Below, piece by piece: positions 35,310 to 46,600 of a stretch of 64,000 nucleotides of DNA (positions are counted from its first letter, which is position 1; each line of letters opens with the position of its first letter). The stretch is from Akebia trifoliata. Its lineage: Eukaryota > Streptophyta > Magnoliopsida > Ranunculales > Lardizabalaceae. The stretch is taken from positions 27,100,669 to 27,164,668 of the forward strand of contig CM030715.1 of assembly GCA_017979445.1 (NCBI GenBank), read 5' to 3'. Below the pieces are notes generated by a model. That model was given only the letters and a program-made list of their open reading frames with translations. It did not search any database and was not told the DNA's origin. Position numbers and translations under genes: made by a program.

Positions 35310-35782
35310 AAATGAGATCATCCTCACAAAAAATCAGCCCATTTCGAAACTTATAACCCCATCAAAAGTGGTTTACAAAAAATGGATAGGTCACAATTCT
35401 TCAACTTGTAAACTAGGCTTAGAAGTTAAGGAATTAACTGATTTTTGGTGAGGATGACCTTTTCACCATAGAGATCATCCCAAAAAAAAAAAAATCAGCC
35501 CATTCCAAAACTTCTAAACCATATTTTGAAAAATCAGCCCATTTCAAAACAGGGGTTAGAAGTTTCAGAATGGATTGATTTTTTTTTAAGATAACCCCAG
35601 TTTACAAATTAAAGAATTATAAAACGTTTGATTTTTGTAAACCACTTTTGATGGGGTTAGAAGTTTCGGAATGGGCTGATTTTTGGTGAGGATGATCTCC
35701 TCATCATAGAGATCATCCTCGCAAAAAATCAGCTCACTTCGAAATTTCTAACCCATACATTGAATGCCACCCTATATATATA
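35310..35782. mobile_element. Palindromic MITE, copy 12, truncated left and rearranged
   Basis: The sequence begins inside a hairpin (GAGATCATCCTCAC) without a left terminal module. It contains two further hairpin halves, a GATGGGGTTAGAAGTTTCGG block and a right end ..GAATGCCACCC before (TA)n at 35774-35796. One hairpin arm is partly deleted near 35520-35600. Confidence 0.75.
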
Positions 35783-35796
35783 TATATATATATATA

Positions 35797-36175
35797 GGGT
35801 AGCGTTATTTGGCCAACAGTTTGGCAAACATTTTGGCAAACACATTTTTCAAAACATGGGTTAGAGGTCTTGGAATGGACTGATTTTTGGTGAGGATGAT
35901 CTCTACGGTGAGGAGATCATCATCACCAAAAATCAGCCCATTCCAAAACTTCTAACCCCATAAAAAATGATTTACAAAAAATGGACGGTTCACGATTTTT
36001 CAACTTGTAAACTGGGGCTAGAAGTTTTGGAATGAGCTGATTTTAGGTGAGGATGATCTCCTCACCGTAGAGATCATCCTCACCAAAAATCAGCCCATTC
36101 CAAGACCTCTAACCCATGTTTTGAAAAAGTGTTTGCCAAAATGTTTGCCAAACTGTTGGCCAAATAACGGGACCC
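35797..36175. mobile_element. Palindromic TA-flanked MITE, copy 13
   Basis: The ends TTATTTGGCCAACAGTTTGG and CCAAACTGTTGGCCAAATAA are perfect inverses at both termini. Subterminal GCAAACATTTTGGCAAAC also pairs. It has two hairpin modules, with TGGACGG in the spacer. It is one of the best preserved copies and is bracketed by (TA)n. Confidence 0.9.
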
Positions 36176-36187
36176 ATATATATATAG

Positions 36188-36570
36188 GGTCCCGTTCAGC
36201 ACCCTAAGTTTTACCACACACTTTAACAAACGCGTTTTGTCCTACATGGGTTAGAAGTTTCGGAATGAGCTGATTTTTGGTGAGGATGATCTCTATGGTG
36301 AGGAGATCATCCTCACCAAAATTCAGCTCATTCCAAAACTTCTAACCCCATCAAAAATGATTTACGAAAAATGGACGGTCCACGATTTTTCAACTTGTAA
36401 ACATAGGGCTAAACATTTTGGAATGGGCTGATTTTTGGGGAGGATGATCTTCTAATCATAGAGATCATCCTCACCAAAAATCAGCCCATTCCAAAACTTC
36501 TAACCCATGTAGGACAAAAAACGTTTGTTAAAGTGTGTGGTAAAACTTAGGGTGCTGAACATTTCCCATA
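36188..36570. mobile_element. Palindromic TA-flanked MITE, copy 14 (twin of copy 3)
   Basis: Matches 5150-5528 nearly base for base, including the asymmetric pair of ends GGGTCCCGTTCAGCACCC and GGGAAATGTTCAGCACCC (inverse) and the variant hairpin GGGGAGGATGATCTTCTAAT. The close similarity marks recent activity of this subtype. Confidence 0.9.
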
Positions 36571-36577
36571 TATATAT

Positions 36578-36715
36578 TGAGTAAGGATGATCTCTTCACC
36601 ATAGAGATCATCCTCACAAAAATATATGCCCATTCCGAAACTTCTAACCCTTATTTTGAAAAATGTTTGGCACAATGTTTGACTTACTTTAGGGCCTCCG
36701 AAAGCTTCCACGCAT
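36578..36715. mobile_element. Palindromic MITE, copy 15, right half only
   Basis: Starts within a hairpin (GATGATCTCTTCACC..GAGATCATCCTC) and runs to GGGCCTCCGAAAGCTTCCACG, the right-end module also seen in copies 1 and 10. The left half is missing. Confidence 0.75.
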
Positions 36716-38035
36716 ATATGTGTGTGTTGTGTGTTGGGGAGTGGGAAGCGGGTTGGGATCCGCACTCACATAAAATGAACTCATATGTTCACAACACAAT
36801 CCCAACCATTTAAATACGAAATCCATTGGTTGCCATAAAAGAAAGTCCAGTTAGCCTTACAAAGTAAGGATTTCACCCTCACTATGGGTCCTTGGAATCA
36901 CCTTGTGGCATCCAAAAATGTGACCTTGGCAATAAAAATATTGAACTCAAAAATAAAAATTGTCGACCTCGACGTTGGAAAATTGATTCATTTTTATTTT
37001 TTCAAAATTTTTCAACTAAAATATATGGAAAGGTCGACTTAAAACTTGACATAATGACTTGTGTAGATGATTTCAAACCAAAAGAACCATCCTTGATTGA
37101 TTTTCATCCAAAAACGAAACAAAACAATTGAAAAACCCTAATTTTTTAAATACATCTTCAAAATGCTTGGAAAAAAAAACCCTTGAAATAATTTCTTCTT
37201 TCTCAAATCCTTTACATCAGAATGGAGTGTCCAAAACTCGATCAGGATGCCAAAAATCCAATTTTTTGGACAAAAATGATGAGTTTAAATGGTTAGTGCA
37301 ATTTGGACATTTCAATCACGAGAAATGTCCCAAGTGAGGTTCAAGGCCTGTTTTAAAAAAGAGGGATTTACTAAATGGACTATTTTGATAACTCGCAAAA
37401 GTCAATGACTAAATCGAAAGAAAAGTTAATACTAGGGACTATTAAGTAATTTTCTCAAAAAAAATTTCCAATCCTTGAACCTGTGAAGTCCCCCAGCTCA
37501 AATTTTTTTGGCCCAAGATTGACCCAAGCTAACTATAATAAGCCTGTTCTGGGCATGGGCCCTTATCCAAAAAGCCCACCCTAAAACCAACCCAAACCAG
37601 GCCCTAAAACTTACAAAAGTTCCCTTGAAAAATATTAAATAATAAACTATTATTAAAGATTAACTATTTAAAATTTCTTAAATAAATTATAATTTAATTT
37701 TATATCAATCTTAATTTTTGTAATACATGTGCATTTTTACACAAACGGCCTACTTGTTGACTTTGGTAAACTTTAATGCACCATTTCATGTGTATTGTTC
37801 TTAAAATTAAGAGTTAATCAATCATACAAATAGCTATTAAAATCAAAGAGTTGGATGGATGAAGTATCTTACCCCTTTCAAATTCGTCAATAGCCAACAA
37901 TCAACATGAATGATGCACCAATTTTCTTATAACCGACTGTCAACTGGGAAAGTTATATCCATTTCATTGTAACCAATGTTCAACTTGATCAAGAGCTCAC
38001 AAAAATCTCCAAATTTTTACACAAACTGACAAACT
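36716..38035. other. Unassigned, LTR-like composition
   Basis: No gene recognised. 36740-36830 contains an imperfect inverted repeat around CACATAAAATGAACTCATATG. The stretch 37050-37470, ending near AAATTTCC, has the look of an LTR, but no paired LTR, primer-binding site or internal domain was found. Confidence 0.35.
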
Positions 38036-38219
38036 AAGAGCCCATTTGGAAACACACATAAAAAGAAACTTTCTTACTTTTAAAAATTATAAAGTCTCTT
38101 TGGATTCATTTTAGAAAGTTACTTTTAAAAAGTAAAAAATCCTAATTTTTTAAAAAAGCAAGAGGAAACTACTTTCTACTTATTTTCTCTAAAAGCTACT
38201 TTCTATCCAAATGGACTCT
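38036..38219. mobile_element. MITE with AGAGYCCATTTGGA ends
   Basis: AGAGCCCATTTGGAAA at the left is inverted as ATCCAAATGGACTCT at the right. The interior arms AAAGAAACTTTCTTACTTTT and AGAAAGTTACTTTTAAAAAG/..AAAGCTACTTTCT are also partly inverted. Length about 184 bp. The ends resemble Tourist/PIF-type MITEs, but the 3-bp target duplication is not clear. Confidence 0.6.
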
Positions 38220-40496
38220 ACATCTATGAATAAGATAATCATTTTATTTTTTACCGAGCACCTTACATTTTTTATTTCCTCGACGTTCAAATCCAAAAAC
38301 TTGAATTTTAGGGTGGTTAAAAATGATAAAATCGAGTGACAATACTTGCAAGTGGCAACCACTTTTTAAGACATCTACACCCACTTAAAGACAAAAAGAA
38401 AATGAATGTGTTCCATTCGTATTTGTACTTGGACCAATCATTATTACTAATCATTTGATATTTAAATTTCTAAACTTCTGCGATCGGGGAAAATAAAGAG
38501 AACTCCTCATTCTTTCATTTTCTGTTGATTCTAGGGTTCAAAAGGTTCTAAAAACTACTATTTCAACCAATTATAACAACGGAAGTTGGTTACTATAGAA
38601 ATCTCGTTATATTTTTAGATTTTCTCATTAATTTATTTCATTTGTTTGAACTTAAATGAATGATTCTTAAGAACTCAATTAAAAAAAAAAATAACTCAAT
38701 CAAATGATCACAATTACAATAAATAAGACAATTCAAAAGTTGTAGATAACACTTATATTTTCGTACATTTATCGATCTCCATCTTTTGTGTTCTATGTTT
38801 TACAAAAGAACTCTTTGTCAACAAGACGCATCTGACATGGCTTGAACCATGTCACCCGAGTCCTGTCGATATGGTTTAAACCATGTTACTCGTGTCCTAT
38901 TGACGTCTGTGTGTATACATATATATGTGTGTGTGTGCACACTTTTTGATAGGACATTCAGATGTGTCATATCAACCTGACTTAACACATGTCAACCTTT
39001 TAATGTCGATATAAATAATTAAAAATAGATTTATTATTATTATTATTATTAGATTTTACCCATTATCAAATAAGTTCTTGTTATCATTGCTTTTTAAAAA
39101 TATTTTTCAATGCCTTTAAACATTCAAATGCCGTACATTAAAATTTTAACCCTAATCTAAATCAATTCCTACCATTTGCCCTAAGTTTTCCAACGTTTTC
39201 CCCGTTATAAACACATTACAAAGTAGAGATGATAAACAAACAAAAAACTAAAATTTGATGCCTCGCAAGGTTTAGAGAGCAACTCTTAACCAAAAATAAA
39301 GTTCTCCATGGGACAACCACCATGAGGATAAAGCTCAAACGTATTTGGTTGGTGCATATACCATGTGAGTATATTAACAAATTCGTTACAAGTTCTGGGG
39401 GTGCAACTACTAAGTGGATGTAGACATCTGAAAAAGTGGGTACATAGTAGTAGAGTACTCTCACCCACTCTGTGCTTTCCTGAAATAGCATAGTTCCTGA
39501 ATCCAAACTTTGTTACTGTTATGGTCTGAGAGTAGGATGGAAAATCTTACCCTAATATGTCTACAGCCAACACGAAAGATTGCACCATTCCACGATATCA
39601 TCAAATGTGCCGCCTCAAATGCAAGCGGTTTTCACACAAAATAACGGACTGAACAACAAAAATAAATCTAAAAATAATACTCCTATAGCCTAGACAATTT
39701 GAACTGAACTAACAACTATCAAATAAATAAAACGGAACTTAATCAAAAGAGTCTATTGTTAGGGTTTATATGATTGAATGATAGGGCAATCCTACCAATC
39801 AAATAGACTGATATGGTCCATTGATTAGGATATCAAACTATTAAAATCATCTATAGATGGAATGAATGATTAAACAAGTGGCTTAGATGGATTCCTTAGA
39901 TTGAATACTCCACTAGATTCACTCGGACATATCCAAACATGACCATAAATTTGATTAGATGACCCTCTTCAACTGTTACTACCTTCATGGACTGCTCTCA
40001 ACCAGCTGCATTTTCCCCTAGAAGAATCACAGCCTCAATTTTATTATTTATAATTCGGGCGAGTTATTTTTTGAACATTTTGACCTGTTAATTCTATTGA
40101 AAAATATAACCAGGCACATGGACAAAGCTCCAAGAACAACAAACACAATTCAGTGCTTATATCAACTTGGAAACCCATTGTTCTAGAATATATGTACAGA
40201 ATTTGCATGGCTCATGAGTGGGGTATTTGCCGACCATGCGAAGGAAGCTAATCTACACTTACTTTCTTTCATGTTTTGAAAGAAAGCTTCACATATAGCA
40301 CGAAGCTGTTTCCCACTCTCTGATAAAAACCATAGTTCTTAATCCATATTTACACCCATCAACATACGTACGACACAACACTTCGCATGAGTCTTCTTGC
40401 TCAATTGTTGTTCTTGCATATATTTAACTATATATATATTACCATTATTTCACGCTGATTGTAAAGCTATTTACAGGCTTCGCTTCAAATTTGGAA
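38220..40496. other. Intergenic DNA and probable 3' flank of the LRR gene
   Basis: No independent gene is supported. A (TG)n/(TA)n tract lies at 38910-38936 and (ATT)n at 39037-39051. The part nearest 40497 (about 40200-40496) would hold the LRR gene's 3' untranslated region, read on the minus strand. No clear polyadenylation signal was singled out. Confidence 0.4.
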
Positions 40497-40681
40497 TTAC
40501 TCAGGTCGAAAGCTCACCAGGTTAGGGAGGGCAGTTGACTGAAGCTTCTTCATCTCGCTCGCTGTCACCTTGCATGACTCCAATGACAGTGATCTAAGAT
40601 TCTTTAACGGCTTTAAATGCTGCAACCCCACATTTGTAATACGAGAATTTGATATGTTTAGGGATACCAAGGAAGTCAAAC
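40497..40681 (-). CDS. LRR gene terminal exon
   Basis: 185 nt from acceptor CCATGCAG to a TAA stop at 40497-40499. Encodes [20 protein letters not shown], a further repeat [20 protein letters not shown], and the conserved tail NLVSFRPE. Confidence 0.93.
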
Positions 40682-43600
40682 CTGCATGGAGCAACATTAA
40701 GAGAGAAACAAATATGACAAAATTGATATGGACTTAATAAACACAAGGAGTCCCTCCCTCCTATATGTCCAAAAATAATATACTTGAAACCTTTCGCACA
40801 CCCAATGCTGGTCAGCACCAGCCAATCAATGGGTCCAACATATATATCATAATCACCCAATCGATATGCATTTTTTTCTGGACTGGCCATATTTTTCAAG
40901 CTGTCCAAAATAAGACAGAGTCATGATAATCTGACTCATTTTTCTGTGCGTTCCCTTCACAGAACCGTACAAAAAGATCCGTCCTTGCGTATCCCGAAGC
41001 AAAAGGATCTACGGTTCTGTGAAGGGAGCGTACAAAAAAAGGAGTCAGATTATCACGACTTAAGGCAAAAGAGCAGGATCCACAATTGGGCCTGTAGCCT
41101 TGGGTATCTCCTCGCAAGGATCTACAAATTGGAATTCTTGACTAATATATAAAGATGGGACAAGTCTGTCCTGCCAAGTGCCACTAATTGAATAAATTCT
41201 TCAGATTAAAGATGAGTTACCAGAAATCAATTCCAAGGATTTATCTGAGAGGTTGCAATTCTGCGACAGATTTAATAGGGTGAGGGAAACAAGATCTTTG
41301 ATATGTTTCACACCAGCATCAGTTATATGTCCACCACATATCTCCAGGGACCGGAGATTCTTGAAGTCTGAAGCACAGAAACAATAAAGAACAAATCTCA
41401 GGCATCCCAAAATTTTGATAATTTATAAGCAAAAGTACAATAGTTTGGCTGGAATCAAATTATATTTTCAATAAACTAAGGGACATAACCAGCAGTTTTT
41501 CTTTTCTTAAAAGAAAATAGAAGGACAAGTTACAATTTTTTAGGAACATTGTTTTGTGCGAATAAAGGTTAGTCAAAGTGTACTAGGCTTCATCACTGAA
41601 GATAAGTGATCTATAAACACATTGTGGTCTATTTTTCGTATTTCTTTTCTTTTTTGACGAGTGTACTCAGCTTCATCACTGGAGATTAATTAACTATATT
41701 TGTTCAATCACTTGTTCAACTGTACAAAAAACGGTGAGAACTGACATTATTTAAAAGTGAAGAAGATAAATGTATAAATAAGCTAATGCTCTAAACAGAT
41801 TTTGTTTCCTTTAGGCTGCCTGTGAAAATCAAATCTACGAGGCTGAATAAACATCTAAAACACAAATGGCCTGTCATTAGGGATATTTAGTAGAATTGCA
41901 GCATCAACCAACCAGAGTGAGCGAACACTGGCATAACATTTTTGTGATAGATGCACGCTAGCAGCAGCAATTTGAAATCAGATTCAACAAAACAGCTTTA
42001 TAATACAATATTTTAACAAAGATAGTTAACAATACCGAACATTTTGTGAACACCAAACGCTTGAAAAGACAAAGAACCCTGATGTAGGACATCTACAATC
42101 CTAGTTAGAATTTTATTAGGATTTCTATTTCTATTTCTAATTCTAGTAGGATTTTTATTTCATAATTATGTTAGGAGTACAATTCCTTGTTAGTTTCTAA
42201 TTTGTTTTAAATTCGTTTTTATTATTTAGGCTATAATTAGAAGTGCTTAGAAGAGTCCAATTTGAGTTCTAATAAGATTAGAAAGTTAGTATTATGTTAT
42301 ATATAGGTTAAGAATGTTAATTTTTTGTATTTGAGTAGGATTTTAAGTTGTTATAATAGAATTACCTATATAAGGAGCTCCAAATCCGAAAATTCAATAA
42401 TCAATCAATTCAATTATCTTCTCTCTCATAATTAATTTTTTTAGTTTTATGCTTTATTTTCTTTCAAGTTATTGATTGTTTATCAATCGAATCTATTAAT
42501 TCAAATTGATTTTGAGTGTTCCATTGAACTCCACTACGTCAAATGGTATCAGAATTCTTGTTGCCATGCACAAAATATGGTTGGTGAAGGTGATTTTATC
42601 ACAAAATCTTATCTAGAAACTCAATTAGAAGTCGAATTGAAAAATTTTGAAGAAAGAATCACCAATAAAATTATGCCTATATTGGAGTCATGTGTTCAAG
42701 GCATGGTTCTCAACACCAGTGAAAAAGAAAAATGTAAGAAAACTTTTGGAGATGAAGATCCAAAGGATTCCCATCATCTCTCTCTCAATTCCCCTCATAA
42801 TTCAGCTCCTACAAACTCTTCTAGAAAGGCCGAATTCCCTCAAAACCAGAACCTTACCCATAATTTTGGTTTTGCCCAAATCAAGCACTCCCCACACCTC
42901 AAACCACCCTCCCTCAACCTTCTAGCCATACCACATCACTCCTATACCCTTAAAATAAAATCCCTCACCCTCCAACAGCCACATATTTGCTCCAATAAAA
43001 TGTTTCTCCTAATCCTAATCCTCCAAATACCCTTCAAAACCCATCAAATAACTTCAATGACCCTTCAAGGACCATAACAACCCCATATATGAATTATATA
43101 GATGAATCAGATCCTTATACTACCCCTCCCCTAACTAGACATTCCTATTTTGACCATGATAGACTTCTCCCTAACTCTCTCCATACTCACCCACCCCCAT
43201 ATTGCGAAGTCAATGCAAAATGGACCCATTATCCCCCACCCACAAATCAGACCTTCTATGATCTTGAGGAGGTTAAACGCACCCCCCACATCTTCGCAAC
43301 AATGGGCAACAAGAGCAATCTTTTGACTATAGGCTTAAGGTGGATATTCCTACCTTCAATGGGCTCTTGCACATTGAGGACTTTCTTAATTGGATCTCCA
43401 ATGTTGAACGATTCTTCAATTACATGGACATTTTAGAGGATAAAAACTTCAAACTAGTGGCTTTTAAGCTAACCGGGGCAACCTCCTCTTGGTGGGACCA
43501 TCTCCAATGAGATCAACTATGTCAAGACTTTCGGCAAGTGCAATCATGGTCAGCCATGAAGCAATTGCTTAAGCAACGGTATTTACCACCGAATTACATC

Positions 43601-46600
43601 CAAGCCTTGTTCATCAACATACAAAATTGTAGGCAAGGGTCCCAAAGTGTACAAGAATATGTTGATGACTTCTCTCGCCTTCTCTCAAGGAATAAACTTC
43701 AAGAGAATGAAGACCAAACCATTGCGCGTTACATCAATGTGTTGAATAGAAGAATTCAAGAGAAATTGGCCACACATCAATACACAAACTGGCACACAGC
43801 TATAAATTCTCGTCCTTCTTATACCAACACTCGGAGGTCTAACTATCTACAATCTACCTCTCCATCTCATCAACCTTATCCATCCCACAATCAGCCCCCT
43901 TATGACAACAACAACATGCTTCCACCTCCACCTTCTAAACCCCACAAACTTAATCCCTATGCACATCCAAAGCAAAATAAGTGTTTTAAGTGCAGGAAAA
44001 TGAGTCATACCTCCGAAGTGTGCTAGAGGAAGCAAACATTAGTGGCCAAGACTGATTATGAAAATGACAAAGATGCCCCTTATGTTGATAACGATGCGGC
44101 TGTCATCTTTGAGGGTTATGAGAACAAAGGTGAACCTCTAAGTTGTGTTATTCACAACTTATTGTTGGTACAACATGTTGATCCTTCAACTTGACAGTCT
44201 TTTCCGAACTATATGCAAGTTGCAAGGCAAGTTGTGTCAAAAAATATAATTTCAAGCCACACAGTCGATACACTCAAACTACCCACTACGTAACACCCTA
44301 CACCTTATTCTATAGGTTGTGTGGACTACAAATGCAAGAAGAATGTGACAAGACAATGCTCCCTTTCTTTTAGCATTGGGCAATATAACGATGAGGTTAT
44401 TTGTGACATCGTCCCAATAAGAGCATGCCACATCCTCTTGGGAAGGTCTTGACTTCATGATAATGATACCACCTACCAACGAAAAGTCAACACCTATTCT
44501 TTCATGCATAATGGTGTCAAAGTGATCTTACATCGTTCCTATGCCAAGCCCAAGGCTTCCCACCTAGTCAAGGATAAGAGAATATGTTTTCTTTCTACCA
44601 ACATCTATGACGACTTAAAGGAAACAAGCCAAGTGTTTGTGGTGGTAGTGCAACCTTCAAATTGGGACCTTCCTACTCAAGTTCCTCCTCAAGTGCAATC
44701 CTTCCTTGAAGAATTTTCTTGTGTTCTTCCTTCGTACTTGCCAGATTCATTGCCTCCCATGAAAAATATACAACACCACATCAATTTGGTGCCCGGTGCA
44801 AGTCTCCCAAATCTGCCCTATTATAAGATGAGTCCAACAGAGCATGACATATTGAAGGAAAAACTAGAAAACTTACTTTCCAAAGGTCTCATTCAATCAA
44901 GTCTTAATCCATGCACAGTTCCGACCTTGCTGGTACCTAAGAAGGATGGTATATGGAGAATGTGTATTGATAGTCGTGCAGTGAACAAAATTACTATAAG
45001 ATATTGTTTTCCGATTCCAAGGCTTAATGACATGTTCGACATGCTAATGGGTTCAACCATCTTCTCCAAATTCGACTTGAAAAGTAACTACCATCAAATA
45101 GATCCAAACCGGAGATGAATGGAAAATTGCCTTCAAGACCAAGGATAGCTTGTATGAATGACTAGTCATACCATTTGATTTATCAAATGCGCCTCATGAA
45201 CCAAGTACTACAACCCTTCATTGGTAAGTTCGTTGTGGTCTATTTTGATGATATCTTAATCTACTCCAAATCTGATCGGAGTACCTTTTGCATCTACGGA
45301 CTATTTTTGAAGCTCTCAAAGCCAAATCTCTTTACATCAACTTGAAGAAGTGTCACTTTTTCATGTCTTAGGTACTTTTCTTGGGTTACATAGTCTCCAA
45401 AGAGGGCATACACGTGGATGAAACTAAAATTGCAGCCATAAGGGATTGACCTTCTCCAAAATCAACCTCCAAAAGTTTTCATGGGTTAGCATCCTTCTAT
45501 CGACGTTTATTAAAGACTTTAACTCCATCGCAGCACATTTAACCGACACATGGAAAAACAAAAAATTTACTTAGACCAAAGATGCCGAAGCTAGCTTTCA
45601 CTCTTAAAGCTAAACTTATTCCGGCCCTTATTGTGGCACTTCCTTGCTTTTATAAACTATTTGAATTCCATTGTGATGCTTCCATACACTATTTTATCTC
45701 AAGAAGGAAAGCCTATTGTATTCCTTAGTGAGAAGCTAACGGAGGCAAGGCAAAAATGTACTTATGAACTCGAATTCTATGTTGTACTCTTAGAAAGTGG
45801 AGGCATTACTTGATCAAAAATGAATTTGTGCTCTATTCGGACTACCAAGCCTTGAAATTCATCCAAAATCAAAATCCGACCAGCCGCATGCATTCTTCAT
45901 AGATTACCTTGCTTCAGGAGTTCAACTTCACTATTCAACACAAATCTGACCTCAACAATAAAGTTGTTGACGCACTAAGTCGTAGTCCTTCTCATACCTC
46001 ACAAAATAAATATTCTTTGCTCATTACTATAAGGAGAAATGTGATAGGCTTCGACTTACTCAAAAAACTCTACTTTGACAACCCAGAATTTCAAGTTATG
46101 TGTGAATAGTACCAACTCGGGACAGTAAGGTACTTCAGACTTTGTGGTTCAAGATGGATTCCTTTTCAAAGGAACAAGGTTATGCATTCCCAATGGTTCC
46201 ATTTGTGAGCATCTTATCAAATAGTTATATGATGACGGACTCTCGGGACACTTTGGACAAGACAAGACCATTGCACTTGTGGAAGAACGGTACTTTTGGA
46301 AGTCCCTCGAGAAAGACGTTGAAGATTTTGTCCGTCAATGCCTCATATGCCAAAAAAGGAAATGACAAGCACAAAACACTGGTTTGTACACACTTTTACC
46401 AGTCCCTAATGGCCCTTGGGAAGATCTTCAATGGATTTTGTGCTTGGACTACCTCAAACACAAGGCAACGATTCCACCTTCGTTGTTGTTGATCACTTTT
46501 CTAAGATGACACTTTATGCCTTGTCACAAGACTCACTATGCGATAAATATAGCCAACCTCTTCTTTCGTGAAGTCATATGTCTACATGGCATCCCCAAGA

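Noticed and set aside
34854..36813. Several 60-100-codon frames with shared peptide EDDLFxxExIxTKNQP
   Set aside because: Same cause: translations of the MITE hairpin GTGAGGATGATCTC; not genes.
39216..39506. 96-codon minus-strand frame beyond the LRR gene's 3' end
   Set aside because: No domain or transcript signal; overlapping minus-strand frames are equally open.
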